From contig NZ_JANFAU010000001.1 of the NCBI RefSeq assembly GCF_026130605.1, positions 496,001 through 560,000 on the forward strand: 64,000 nucleotides of DNA. Direction: 5' to 3'. The notes beneath the pieces were generated by a model. It was not told the DNA's origin, ran no database searches, and saw nothing but the letters and a program-made list of their open reading frames with translations. Origin of the DNA: Sphingomonas lycopersici. Lineage in GTDB: Bacteria > Pseudomonadota > Alphaproteobacteria > Sphingomonadales > Sphingomonadaceae. Position 1 is the first letter of the stretch; every line of letters begins with the position of its first letter. The translations under genes and the position numbers were made by a program. Below are positions 46,919 to 56,003 of the stretch, in pieces.

Positions 46919-47938
46919 TCAATCGGCCGGCGCGGTGACCCCGAGCCGCGCCAGTTGGGCGTCGAGCGCCGCTATTTCGGCGTCGAATCGCGCGAGCGCG
47001 TCGTCGATCGGCGGCGTTGACGCGGCAGGAGCGGGCGGACGGCCGCGTCTGGCGGCGACGAAGCCGTAACGCGTCGCGAGATCGCGCGCGAGATAGACCC
47101 GCCAGCTCTGCCGCGCGCTCACCTCAACGACGAGATCGAGCGCCGCGGCGCGGGCGAGCAACTTGCCTGCGCCGGACAAGGTGAGATCGAGCGCGTGCGC
47201 GATCTCGCGCGGGGTGGTCAGCGGGGCGATCATCAGCCGCGCGAGCAACGTGCCGAGCGCGCCTGGGCGTCGCTCGGCGGCGATGGCGCGGGCAGCGGCC
47301 TGGCGGCTCGCTTCGATCGCGGAAAGCTGCTCCAGCGCATCTTCCGCGAGCCGGGTCAGCGACTTGAGATAGCGCGGAACGATCGCCGCGCGATCGCGCG
47401 GGGCGAGGCGCCACGCTTTGTCGGCGGGGACCAGACACGGCAACACGTTGCGGGTGACGCCGAGCGCGCCGAGCAGCGCGGGAAAAGCCAGCCACGGGGC
47501 GCTGCTACGCTCGGCGCGCGCATAACGCGCCCCCAGTTCGAGCGCGCGCAGCAGGAGCGGGCGATCACTCCAATCCCCCGGGAGGTCGAGCGAGAGCGGA
47601 ATCAGCTCCCGCCAGTGTTGCTGCCGCGCCTGCCGCAGCTCGTCACGCCACGATTCCAGCCCGCTCAGCTCGTTGTAGAGTGTCGCGATCGGGCGGCGAC
47701 CGGGCAACGGAAGGTCATATTCCCGGCTAAAAATATCGATTTCGTCGATTTCCACCCCTTGTGCCCGAAGCGCGGCGGCATAGCCGGACCAGCAGGCACG
47801 CAACCGCCACGCCGCACCGGCGGAAGTGGCAGAAATACGTGTATCCAAGCGGCTTATTGCCAGCGCGGCCTGCTCAAGCGCGCTGACTAGCGACAGGGTC
47901 CAGTCGGGCGCAGAGAGGTCGGGGAGGGGAGATGCCAT
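46919..47938 (-). CDS. DUF1612/RHE_PE00001-like helix-turn-helix protein of plasmid replicons
   Basis: The 339-residue protein is mostly helical, with a winged-helix near residues 225-300 (ARLMIAPLTTPREIAHALDLTLSGAGKLLARAAALDLVVEVS) and an N-terminal region with DEIDIFSREYDLPLPGRRP. The pattern resembles DUF1612/RHE_PE00001-type proteins, which are repeatedly encoded near replication genes of alphaproteobacterial plasmids. It converges on parB with a 2-bp gap. ATG 47938 was preferred because upstream codons look non-coding. A regulator is likely; the target is unknown. Confidence 0.65.
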   Translation of the reverse strand: MASPLPDLSAPDWTLSLVSALEQAALAISRLDTRISATSAGAAWRLRACWSGYAAALRAQGVEIDEIDIFSREYDLPLPGRRPIATLYNELSGLESWRDELRQARQQHWRELIPLSLDLPGDWSDRPLLLRALELGARYARAERSSAPWLAFPALLGALGVTRNVLPCLVPADKAWRLAPRDRAAIVPRYLKSLTRLAEDALEQLSAIEASRQAAARAIAAERRPGALGTLLARLMIAPLTTPREIAHALDLTLSGAGKLLARAAALDLVVEVSARQSWRVYLARDLATRYGFVAARRGRPPAPAASTPPIDDALARFDAEIAALDAQLARLGVTAPAD

Positions 47939-48021
47939 CCACGAATAGTAGACTGAAGCATGCCTTTCAGTCCAGTTACTCGGAGGAGTCGTGGAGCGTT
48001 CTTTCGGCCTAGGGGGGGCGG

Positions 48022-49635
48022 CTATTGCCGGTGTAGCGAGAGGCGCCAGCTCACATTCACGCGCCAGTCGCTGCGATCGGCGGGATAGGGGTGATCTATC
48101 ACCTTTGCTCCCTCGATCTCCAGCCATGCTTTGCTGTTCCAGGACAAGCGGACTCCGCCGCCGGCCGAGCCGAGGCTGTAGTCGCTCGCCGCATACCATA
48201 AGCGCGGCTCGACATAGATGTGCGCGTGATCGACGAAGCCGTAGATCTCGCTCCCCTTGAACCGTGCGGGCAGCCCGGGCCGGAAGGCGAGTTCGGCCGA
48301 CCCGCCGAACCCGCTGTCGCCGGTGAGCACGGCGGCGTCGAACGCGCGCCCGATCTCGGTTCCGCCGACCGCATAGCGTTCGCTCGCGGTGAGCCGGTCG
48401 GGGCTGTACTGCCCCGTCGCGCGCAGTCGGCCGACGAACTTCTTGCCCAGGGCGCGATCAAGCGTGGCCCGCGCGTTGATTTTGGTGAAAACCGTATCGG
48501 TAATCCCGGGCGTGCCGCGCGCGCCGAGAATGTCGAGCCCGCGGCTCACCGTCAGCCCGCCGGTCAGGGACATTTTCTCGTTGACCGAGGAATAGCCGAT
48601 CGCGCTGCGGATCGCGCGGGTATGATCGGTCGAGATCAGCGCGCCGAACGCCGCGGCGTCGCTGTTAATCCCGTCGAGCCCGAGGCTGACCGATAGGTTG
48701 CGGCGATAGCCGCGGATCACCGGATAGGCGAGCGAGACCCCCGCGGTCGCCGCCTTGCCGCGGACCGGCTGATCGCTCGGGCGGGTTTCGAGATAGCCCC
48801 CCGACGCGCCGAGCGTCAGCCCGTCGCTGCCGATCGGGGTGGCGTGGCTCAGCGCGGCATAGCGGAAACGCTTCAGATCGGTCGAGGCGAGCAGCATCAG
48901 ATCGGTGCGATCGCCGTCGCGCAACAGGCTATAGCCGTGTGCCTCGGCGCGGAACTGCCCGCTGCCCAGCCCCTGGGTGGCGCGATTGTCGACCCCGAAT
49001 GCGAAATCGCTGTGCCGGCGATGCGGGGTGAGGACGATGACGACCCCGCCGGCCTGCTTGCCGCGCTGCAGATCGGCGTCGAGCTTGGCGCCGGGGATAT
49101 CGCGCATCAGCGAGAGCAGGCGTTCCAGCGTCCGCCGCGACAGCGGGCGCTCATGCCGCAGCCGCTCGCCATAAGCGCGAACCAGCGGGCTCGCGCCTTT
49201 GGGATAGACGACATCCTCGACGAAGCCCTCGGCGACCTGCACCTTGATTTGCCCGGTGGACAAATCCTGCTGCGGGATCGCGACGGTGTAGAGCGCGATC
49301 CCGGTATGCGCATAGGCGGCGGAAAGCTTCGCCGCGAGCGCCTCGAGCGTCGCGCCTGTCGCGGGTTTGCCGAGGAATGCGGTGGCGGCATCGGCCACCG
49401 CGGCGGGCACTTTCACCCCCTCGAACGAAATGCCCTTGATCGGCGCGCCATTGCCCTGCGCCTCGACCCGCGAGGCGACCGCCGGCGGGCTGACCGCTTC
49501 GTCGGGCAGCGGCTGCGCGGGCTGGACGCGATCGGCGCGGCCCTGGTCGATGATCAGCGGCGCCCCTTGCGCCTCCGGTGGCAATGTGTTGCCTTGCGCG
49601 GCCGCCAGCAGCAGCACGCCCGTCGCTACGGACAT
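48022..49635 (-). CDS. Second TpsB-like transporter (ShlB/FhaC family)
   Basis: This 537-residue protein has a signal peptide (about 1-16), POTRA segments at about 65-215 (PIKGISFEGVKVPAAVADAATAFLGKPA; IALYTVAIPQQDLSTGQIKVQVAEGFV) and a C-terminal barrel with AVGGTEIGRAFDAAVLTGDSGFGGSAELAFR, where the conserved GR.F tip is visible. AGGGGGA precedes ATG 49635. It lies 86 bp after a collagen-like lipoprotein gene in the same direction, and no TpsA with a haemagglutination domain is adjacent. The lipoprotein is the probable passenger. Confidence 0.88.
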   Translation of the reverse strand: MSVATGVLLLAAAQGNTLPPEAQGAPLIIDQGRADRVQPAQPLPDEAVSPPAVASRVEAQGNGAPIKGISFEGVKVPAAVADAATAFLGKPATGATLEALAAKLSAAYAHTGIALYTVAIPQQDLSTGQIKVQVAEGFVEDVVYPKGASPLVRAYGERLRHERPLSRRTLERLLSLMRDIPGAKLDADLQRGKQAGGVVIVLTPHRRHSDFAFGVDNRATQGLGSGQFRAEAHGYSLLRDGDRTDLMLLASTDLKRFRYAALSHATPIGSDGLTLGASGGYLETRPSDQPVRGKAATAGVSLAYPVIRGYRRNLSVSLGLDGINSDAAAFGALISTDHTRAIRSAIGYSSVNEKMSLTGGLTVSRGLDILGARGTPGITDTVFTKINARATLDRALGKKFVGRLRATGQYSPDRLTASERYAVGGTEIGRAFDAAVLTGDSGFGGSAELAFRPGLPARFKGSEIYGFVDHAHIYVEPRLWYAASDYSLGSAGGGVRLSWNSKAWLEIEGAKVIDHPYPADRSDWRVNVSWRLSLHRQ

Positions 49636-49720
49636 GAATCCCCCTGGAATGAGGATCAACGCGGCTCGGGACCGAGCCGGTGGCGCCGCCGCATCGATCG
49701 GATGCGGCGGCTCACCTGCG

Positions 49721-50923
49721 TCAGTGCCCGATCTTCCCGCCGAGCAGCCCCGAGACGAGCCCGGTCTGCCCGTTGGTCGTGCCGCTGGCCGAGGCGCCCG
49801 CGCTCACCGCCGGCAGCGCGGAGACCACGCCGTTGACGATCGTCCCGACCGGGGCGAGCAAGCCGCCGGTGGCGCCCGTCGCGCCGGCACCGCCGGTCGC
49901 CGCGGTGACGGTGCTGAGGACCGGCGCTGCTGCGCCCGTCGCCGAGGTGGCGGTATTCACCACCTGCGACACGACATTGCCCGCGGTGCCCACGGTATTG
50001 GCGACCGCGCCGACCACGCCCGCGGCGACCGGCCCGGCGACGGGCACCCCGCCGACCGCCCCGGTCACGGTGCTGGCGACATTGGTGATGCCGCCGGTCG
50101 TCGGCACGCCGCCGGGGAGCAGGTTGGCGTTGACGAGCGCGGGTTGCCCGTTGCCGATCACATTGGTGTTGTTGAGCGCCAGATTGACCAGATTGGCCGA
50201 GGCGCCCCCGGTCGGCGCGGTGACGTTGGCCACGCTGACATTGGCGACGCCGTTGACCGTGGCGGACACCACATTGCCCGCGTTGAGCACGCCCGCGGTG
50301 GCGAGCGTCCCGGCCGGCGCGGCGGTGCCGAGCGCCGCGACCCCGATCGCGCCGGGCGCGCCATTCGCCGCGGTGAGCACCGGATTGTTGCCGACCGCGA
50401 TCGTCAGCGCATCACCCACCACGCCCTTGACGCCGTTGACCAGCAGGGTGCGGCCCTGGCCGACATCGACCAGCGCGGTGCCGGTATCGTTCAATATCCG
50501 GGTGATCGTGCCGGTGATCGGCTGGGCGAGCGGCACCGCGGTGGCGATCGGGGTGGTGACCGCCCCGGCGCCGTTGGCGACGCCGAGCACTGCATTGCCG
50601 GCGGTGGCGAGCACCGGGGAGACCTGGGTGATCGTGTCGGTCAGCAGCCCGCTGCCATTCGCGCCGTTTGCACCGTTCGATCCATTAGAGCCGTTGGAAC
50701 CGTTGCTGCCATTGCTCCCGTTGGAGCCGTTGCCGTTCGATCCGTTGGTCCCGCCCGAGCCATCGCCGCCGTTGCTGCCGTTCGAGCCGCCATTGCCCGC
50801 GGAGGGCGCGCCGACGCTGGCGACGCGATAACCGCCAGCGCTGTCACAGGCGCTCACCAGCAAAAGCGCGACGACCGACCCGGCGCCGAGGAGTAGCTTA
50901 GCATTCGAAGAATGGTGGGACAT
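49721..50923 (-). CDS. Collagen-like GSN-repeat lipoprotein
   Basis: The 400-residue product begins with a lipoprotein signal (LLLGAGSVVALLLVSAC, lipobox Cys about 26), then tandem GSNGSNG repeats to about residue 95. The remaining 300 residues are Val/Thr/Gly/Ala/Asn-rich with short repeats (VTGAVGGVPVAGPVAAGVVGAV). AGGAGG lies before ATG 50923. G-x-x-G-x-x spacing is collagen-like, but Asn is unusual. It is the first gene of an operon with TpsB, so it may be the secreted or surface-displayed cargo. Apart from collagen-like repeat proteins, no family is recognised. Confidence 0.7.
   Translation of the reverse strand: MSHHSSNAKLLLGAGSVVALLLVSACDSAGGYRVASVGAPSAGNGGSNGSNGGDGSGGTNGSNGNGSNGSNGSNGSNGSNGSNGANGANGSGLLTDTITQVSPVLATAGNAVLGVANGAGAVTTPIATAVPLAQPITGTITRILNDTGTALVDVGQGRTLLVNGVKGVVGDALTIAVGNNPVLTAANGAPGAIGVAALGTAAPAGTLATAGVLNAGNVVSATVNGVANVSVANVTAPTGGASANLVNLALNNTNVIGNGQPALVNANLLPGGVPTTGGITNVASTVTGAVGGVPVAGPVAAGVVGAVANTVGTAGNVVSQVVNTATSATGAAAPVLSTVTAATGGAGATGATGGLLAPVGTIVNGVVSALPAVSAGASASGTTNGQTGLVSGLLGGKIGH
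50653..50799 (-). repeat. 9-bp tandem repeats encoding GSN units
   Basis: The DNA is a degenerate repeat of GGNTCNAAC-like 9-mers on the minus strand, giving the GSNGSN stretch. Such repeats can expand or contract by slippage in whole codon units. Confidence 0.6.
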
Positions 50924-51392
50924 GTTTTCCTCCTGAATCCTTCTGTTGCAATGATCGGCGACTCGTGAGCGTAAACCGGACAAGACTTTAGGGACGTGTC
51001 CGTAACGATCGACATGAAGGGACAGAGAAGAGGAGCGTGGACGCGGTGGGGGCGGCCATGTACAATACTCCTGCGACAAACCCATCCATTCGCCGGACCG
51101 GGCCTAAAGCATCGCAAAAGCCCTGTCCGACAGCTCGAGCTGCCGAAGTTTAGATAGAAACACTTTGTTTCCGTTTGTTAATATCCGCCCATGAATATTA
51201 ACAAACTTCTAATTTTTACCCCAGTGTCAACTAATCGATGCCGAGCGCGATGCGGCAGCATCTAGTTGATAAATATGATGAAACCCGAGGACGTGAGCGG
51301 CGCGGGTCGATTGCATCGAGAAATTTCCCCGCCGATCGGCGCGCCGCGCGGCGATCGTGCGGGTTCATCCCGATATCATTGAGACTCGGGGC
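50924..51392. promoter_or_regulatory. AT-rich intergenic region with palindrome
   Basis: This 469-bp gap holds the promoter of the collagen-like/TpsB operon. Its most striking element is a perfect inverted repeat, GTTTGTTAATAT (51173-51184) and ATATTAACAAAC (51195-51206), with a 10-base spacer. It lies 250 bp before the lipoprotein start in the lowest-GC part of the window. No gene is supported; the 75-codon plus-strand open frame at 51238 lacks protein-like composition. Confidence 0.55.
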
Positions 51393-52604
51393 TTATCGCC
51401 GTCGTTCTGCGTCAGGCAGCAGCGCGGTGAGCAGCCCGATCGCGGGCAGGAAGGCGCAGAGCTGATAGACCGCGTCGATCCCCGCGCGATCGGCGAGCCA
51501 GCCGAGCACCGCGGCGCCGAGCCCGCCCATCCCGAACGAGAAGCCGAAGAACAGCCCCGAGATCATCCCGACCTTGCCCGGCACCAGCTCCTGCGCGAAC
51601 ACCACGATCGCGGGGAAGGCGGAGGCGAGGATCAGCCCGATCACGATCGTCAGCGGCCCGGTCCAGACCAGCCCGACATGCGGCAGCAGCAAGGTGAAGG
51701 GCAGCGCGCCGAGGATCGAGAACCAGATGATATATTTGCGCCCGAAGCGGTCGCCGAGCGGCCCGCCGAGCACCGTGCCGACCGCCACCGCGGCGAGGAA
51801 GGCGAACAGATGCAATTGCGCATTCTGCACCGACACGCCGAAACGGTGGATCAGATAGAAAGTGTAATAGCTCGTCAGGCTGGCGAGATAGACATATTTG
51901 GAGAAGATCAGCGCGAGCAGGATCAGGATCCCCCGCGTCGCGTGACCGCGCGGCAGCGGGATCGCGGCCGCCGCCTTGCGCCCGGCGTGAAGCCGTTCGA
52001 GCCCGTGGTGGCGATACCAGGTCGCGACATTCCACAGCACCGTGCCCGACAGCAAGGCGAGCAGCGCGAAGAAGGCGAGGCTCGATTGCCCCCAGCGCAC
52101 CACGACGATCGCGGCCGCGAGCGGGCCGAGCGCCTGCCCGGCATTGCCGCCGACCTGGAACAGGGATTGCGCAAGCCCGTGCCGCGCGCCCGCCGCCATT
52201 CGCGCGACGCGCGAGGATTCGGGGTGGAAGACCGAGGAGCCGACCCCGAGCAGCGACGCGCCGACCAGGACCAGCGGATAATTGTGCGCGATCGACAGCA
52301 CCGAAAGCCCGGCGAGCGAAAAGAGCGTGCCGCCGGGCAGCGCGAGCGGGGTCGGCCGTTTGTCGGCATAGAGCCCGACGAGCGGCTGGAGGATCGAGGC
52401 GGTGAGCTGATAGGCGAGCGTCACCAGCCCGATCTGGCCGAAGCTGAGCCCCAGATCGGTCTTCAGCCCGGGATAGATCGCCGGCAGCAGCGACTGCATC
52501 ATATCGTTGAGCAGGTGGCAGAAGCTGATCGCGGCGATCACGCCGAACACCGTGCCATTCGCTGCCGCATCGCTCTTGCCGCCGGCCGTCATCGTGTCGC
52601 GCAT
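51393..52604 (-). CDS. fsr: MFS exporter, fosmidomycin resistance protein Fsr-like
   Basis: This 403-residue protein has twelve predicted transmembrane helices and the Fsr-type signatures (SFCHLLNDMMQSLLPAIYPGLKTDLGLSFGQIGLV; LQPLVGLYADKRP; GVGSSVFHPESSRVARMAAG). It begins at ATG 52604 and is divergent from an AraC-type regulator across a 90-bp gap. Fsr proteins export fosmidomycin and some other compounds; actual substrates here are unproven. Confidence 0.88.
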   Translation of the reverse strand: MRDTMTAGGKSDAAANGTVFGVIAAISFCHLLNDMMQSLLPAIYPGLKTDLGLSFGQIGLVTLAYQLTASILQPLVGLYADKRPTPLALPGGTLFSLAGLSVLSIAHNYPLVLVGASLLGVGSSVFHPESSRVARMAAGARHGLAQSLFQVGGNAGQALGPLAAAIVVVRWGQSSLAFFALLALLSGTVLWNVATWYRHHGLERLHAGRKAAAAIPLPRGHATRGILILLALIFSKYVYLASLTSYYTFYLIHRFGVSVQNAQLHLFAFLAAVAVGTVLGGPLGDRFGRKYIIWFSILGALPFTLLLPHVGLVWTGPLTIVIGLILASAFPAIVVFAQELVPGKVGMISGLFFGFSFGMGGLGAAVLGWLADRAGIDAVYQLCAFLPAIGLLTALLPDAERRR

Positions 52605-52694
52605 CGTCGATCCTTGAACCCGACGGGCGATCTAGACCCTCGCGCGGCGTCCCGCATCCATATATGGGTCAATCAATTTCGCGAGTGGGACAAA
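52605..52694. promoter_or_regulatory. Divergent promoter region of fsr and araC-type gene
   Basis: The 90-bp gap contains CCATATATGG (52658-52667), a perfect 10-bp palindrome, near its centre. It is a reasonable operator position for the AraC-family regulator and both promoters must lie here. No consensus -35/-10 pair is clear. Confidence 0.45.
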
Positions 52695-53459
52695 GTGACG
52701 CATCGCCACGCCAACGATTACGAGCATGTCCCGCGCCCCGTGGTCGGCATCGGCGGTGACTACCCGGCGTCGTTCGAACTGGCCGAGCACAGCCACCAGC
52801 GCGGGCAATTCCTTTACGCGGCGCGCGGGGTGGTGGCGGTGAGCACCCCGGAGGGTGCGTGGGTCGCGCCGCCCGAGCGCGGGGTGTGGATTCCCGCAGG
52901 GACGCCGCATGCCGTGCGGATGGTCGGCGCGGTCACGACGCGCAGCGTGCTGGTCGAGCCGGCGGCGTGCCCGACGCTGGGGCGGCATTGCCGCGTCGTC
53001 TCGGTCTCGCCGTTGTTGCGGCAATTGCTCGTCGCCGCCGCCGAAATCCCGGCCGAATATGACGAGACCGGGCGCGATGCGCTGGTGATGCGGCTGCTCG
53101 CGACCGAGATCGATCGCGCGCCGGTGATCCCGCTCGCGGTGCCGTTCCCGCGGCACGCGGCGCTTGCCGGGCGCTGCCACGCCTTTCTCGAGCGCCCGCG
53201 CGCGACGGCGACGATCGACCAATGGGCCGATGCGCTGGCGATGAACCGCCGTCGCTTCACCCGGCTGTTCCGCCGCGAGACCGGGATGAGCTTCGCCGAA
53301 TGGCGGCGGCAGGCGTGCCTCTCGGTCGCGCTGCCGCGGCTCGCGGCGGGGGAGCCGGTCACCGCGATCGCGCTCGATCTCGGCTATGACGGCCCGGCGA
53401 GCTTCTCGACGATGTTCCGGCGCGTGCTGGGCGTTCCGCCGAGCCGCTACCGGAATTAG
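52695..53459 (+). CDS. AraC-family transcriptional regulator
   Basis: The 254-residue protein has a cupin-like N-terminal ligand domain (HSHQRGQFLYAARGVVAVSTPEGAWVAPPERGVWIPAGTPHAVRM, about 30-80) and two C-terminal HTHs (about 165-250; TIDQWADALAMNRRRFTRLFRRETGMSFAEWRRQ; ITAIALDLGYDGPASFSTMFRRVLGVPPSRYR-like). GTG 52695 was chosen since it starts directly before the cupin and follows GTGGGA; the open frame upstream is the shadow of fsr. It probably controls the divergent exporter. Confidence 0.86.
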   Translation: MTHRHANDYEHVPRPVVGIGGDYPASFELAEHSHQRGQFLYAARGVVAVSTPEGAWVAPPERGVWIPAGTPHAVRMVGAVTTRSVLVEPAACPTLGRHCRVVSVSPLLRQLLVAAAEIPAEYDETGRDALVMRLLATEIDRAPVIPLAVPFPRHAALAGRCHAFLERPRATATIDQWADALAMNRRRFTRLFRRETGMSFAEWRRQACLSVALPRLAAGEPVTAIALDLGYDGPASFSTMFRRVLGVPPSRYRN

Positions 53460-53490
53460 GGCGTCGTGTCTTGAACCCGGAGCAACCTCC

Positions 53491-53575
53491 CCCGTTCGCC
53501 CTGAGCCTGTCGAAGGGCTGCCCTTCTTCCTTGCGAAGAAAAGGGCAGGGCTTCGACAAGCTCAGCCCGAACGGG
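53491..53575. repeat. 35-bp inverted repeat, REP-like element / bidirectional terminator
   Basis: Arms 53491-53525 and 53541-53575 are nearly perfect inverted repeats around a 15-base centre. The GCCTGTCGAAGGGC and GCTTCGACAAGCTC cores are the dispersed intergenic repeat common in sphingomonad genomes. It lies between convergent genes and would terminate both. Confidence 0.75.
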
Positions 53576-53589
53576 GAGGGGACGCCTTG

Positions 53590-55626
53590 TTACAGCTTGA
53601 TCCGCACCCCGCCATAAGCGGTGGTGCCCGGCGCGCGATAGGTGAAGACCTCCTGATATTTCTCGTTGAGCAGATTCTCGACCCGGCCGAAGATCTGCAC
53701 GCGCTTGGTCAGGTCGTAGCTCGCATTCAAGTTGACCAGCACATAATCGTGCAGGTCGACGAGCAACGTCTGATAGCTGCTGCTGAACGCATAATCGCGC
53801 ATCGCGCCATTGTAGCGAAGCGTCGCGGTGACGCTGAGCGGCAGCGCGTCGGGGATATAGCTCACATTGAGGCTGGCGCTGTTCTTGGGCCGGCGCACCG
53901 CCTGGGTGATCACCGGCACCGGCGCCTGATAGCTGCCGTCGGCGGGCGCCGGGCTCGTCACCGCGAGTACCGATTGCGGCGCATCGAGATAGGTATAGGC
54001 CGCGTCGACCCGCCAGTTCTTCAGCTTGATATTGGCATAGAGCTCGACGCCCTTCTGCGACGTGGAAGTGGCGCTGTTGGCGCTCGAGGTGACATATTGG
54101 CCGTTGGCGAAGACATAGACCGTCTGGATCTCGTCCTCGAAGCGATTGTCGAAATAGGTCGCGCCGATCTTGGCGTTGCCGCCGGCGAAAATCTGTTCGA
54201 CCCCGGCTTCCCACCCCTTCGATCGCTCGGGCTGCAGGTTGGGGTTGCCGATATATTGGCCGGTGGAATAGCCGAACAATTCGGTCAGCGTCGGCGCCTT
54301 GATCCCCGTGCCGTAAGCGGCGTGGAGCCGGGTGCCGGTCGGCAGCAGATAGCTCGCCGTCGCGCGATAGGTCTCCGCGCCCTTGAAGCGCGAATATTGG
54401 TCGATCCGGGCGGAGGCGCCGAGCGACAGCCGCTGGTCGACGGTCAGCTCATATTCGGCGACGAAGCCGGTGGTGTCCGACCGGTTGGTGCCGGTGAAGG
54501 CATAGCCCGAGGGATCGATCACCCGTGCCTGTTCGCGCTCGAAATCGACCGCATAAGTGAAGCGGTTGCGGACATGCTCGTTGCCGAAGCGGACGGTGCT
54601 GTTGAACGCCGCGCGATAGCGCCGGCCGCGATCGCCATAGCTGTAGCCCGCGCTGGTATAGCCGTCGCGCGCCGCATCGGTGATCTGCCCCGACAGCATG
54701 TTGCTCCACGCGCCGTCGAACAGATTGAGCTCGGCGCTGACGAGGCCGTAATAAGCGCTGTTCTTGTAATAGCTCCCCGGCGTGTCGACGAGCGTGATCA
54801 CCGGATAGCCCAGCACCATCGGCGAATTGGGCGCGATCGCCTGATCGTCGGTATCGGCGCGGGTATAGTTATAGCGCCCGACCGCGGTGAGCTTGAACAC
54901 GGGGGAGGGGGTCCAGTTGGTCTTGACCGATACCCCGAGATTGTCGGCGCCGAGATCGCGCGATCCACCGGGCGCCGCCGGATAGCCTTTGGTGGTGAGG
55001 TAGGCGGCGGACACGGCGTAATCCACATTGTCCCCGGCGACCCCGCCGGCGCGCGCCGCGGTGGCGAAGGTACCCTGCGACCCGCCCTCGGCGCGCGCGG
55101 TGATGCCCGGCGCCTCCCGGCCGGTGAGGGTGGCGTAGCTGATCACCCCGCCGATCGCATCCGATCCGTAGAGCGCGCTCTGCTGGCCGCGCAGCACCTC
55201 GATCCGCGCATTCTCGTCGGCGACGAGCCCGGCGAAGTCGAACTCGCTGTAATAAGGATCGCTCGCCTTGATCCCGTCGACGAAGACGAGGACGTGGTTG
55301 CTCTCCGACCCGCGGATGCGCACCTGCGTCGTCCCGCCGATCGCCCCCGAGCGGCTGACCGCCATGCCCGGCACGTCGCGCAGGATATCGGAAACCATCC
55401 GCGTCTGGCGCTGCGCGAGCGCGTCGCTGTCGAGCACCGTCACCGAGGAGCCGATCAGATTGGCCGGGATCGCATCGCCCGAGCGCGAGGCGGTGACGAC
55501 GACGTCGCCGGCGGGCGGTGCCGCGGCCTCGGCGGTATCGGCGGGGGCGGGAGGCTGGTCGCTCAGCGCGAGCGCCGGGGTGGCGGCGACAAGCGCAAGC
55601 AGGGAAACAAACATTCTGGTCATCAT
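53590..55626 (-). CDS. btuB: BtuB-like TonB-dependent vitamin B12 receptor
   Basis: The 678-residue protein has a signal peptide (about 1-21), a TonB box at about 41-48 (DVVVTASR), a plug domain (about 50-160; VSDILRDVPGMAVSRSG, RIRGSESNHVLVFVDGIK, VLRGQQSALYGSDAIGGVISY) and a 22-strand barrel ending in GGVRIKL. The ESNHVLVFVDGIK plug and the AYGTGIKAPTLTELFG barrel segment resemble BtuB. A cobalamin riboswitch lies upstream, which identifies corrinoid uptake as the role. Confidence 0.93.
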   Translation of the reverse strand: MMTRMFVSLLALVAATPALALSDQPPAPADTAEAAAPPAGDVVVTASRSGDAIPANLIGSSVTVLDSDALAQRQTRMVSDILRDVPGMAVSRSGAIGGTTQVRIRGSESNHVLVFVDGIKASDPYYSEFDFAGLVADENARIEVLRGQQSALYGSDAIGGVISYATLTGREAPGITARAEGGSQGTFATAARAGGVAGDNVDYAVSAAYLTTKGYPAAPGGSRDLGADNLGVSVKTNWTPSPVFKLTAVGRYNYTRADTDDQAIAPNSPMVLGYPVITLVDTPGSYYKNSAYYGLVSAELNLFDGAWSNMLSGQITDAARDGYTSAGYSYGDRGRRYRAAFNSTVRFGNEHVRNRFTYAVDFEREQARVIDPSGYAFTGTNRSDTTGFVAEYELTVDQRLSLGASARIDQYSRFKGAETYRATASYLLPTGTRLHAAYGTGIKAPTLTELFGYSTGQYIGNPNLQPERSKGWEAGVEQIFAGGNAKIGATYFDNRFEDEIQTVYVFANGQYVTSSANSATSTSQKGVELYANIKLKNWRVDAAYTYLDAPQSVLAVTSPAPADGSYQAPVPVITQAVRRPKNSASLNVSYIPDALPLSVTATLRYNGAMRDYAFSSSYQTLLVDLHDYVLVNLNASYDLTKRVQIFGRVENLLNEKYQEVFTYRAPGTTAYGGVRIKL

Positions 55627-55824
55627 TCATTCCACGTCGCGTCGGTTCGTTCGGCGTGGGCGGGGCTGTCCGGTCGGACGCGCGGCGCAGGCGGGAAGGG
55701 GCGAACGCGGGTGCCCCGGCCAGCTCGCGCCGCGTGCGGCCCCGGGCCGCGCGGCTGCGCGTCGCTCGACGGAAGAACCCCCGTGCCGCGGCCGACCCCT
55801 GGACCGAAGCATTGAGCGACCCGC

Positions 55825-56003
55825 GCCGGCAGGTCTCCTGGCTCGCGGGTCGTCGCTCGATCCACGCCTTCCCGGTCGCCCAGTGGCCGCGCGGGGGCAA
55901 CGCGCCCCGCGCTGGTGGATCTCGCTCGCCGCTCACAGTTGCAGGGGCAGCCGGGGTTTCGAACCCCGTTCCCTTTGAATCCCCTTGCGGGGAACCGGCG
56001 CGA
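55825..56003 (-). promoter_or_regulatory. Cobalamin (AdoCbl) riboswitch controlling the BtuB-like receptor
   Basis: Read on the minus strand, the region has the conserved elements in order: GGTTCC and AAAGGGAA of the 5' part, CTGCCCCTGCAACTGTG (B12-box-like core), GGCCACTGG, then GGGAAGG and CCAGGAGACCTGCCGGC at the 3' end. The order and spacing fit the family. About 200 bp of leader (55627-55824) form the expression platform. Expression of the receptor should fall when cobalamin is bound. Confidence 0.93.
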
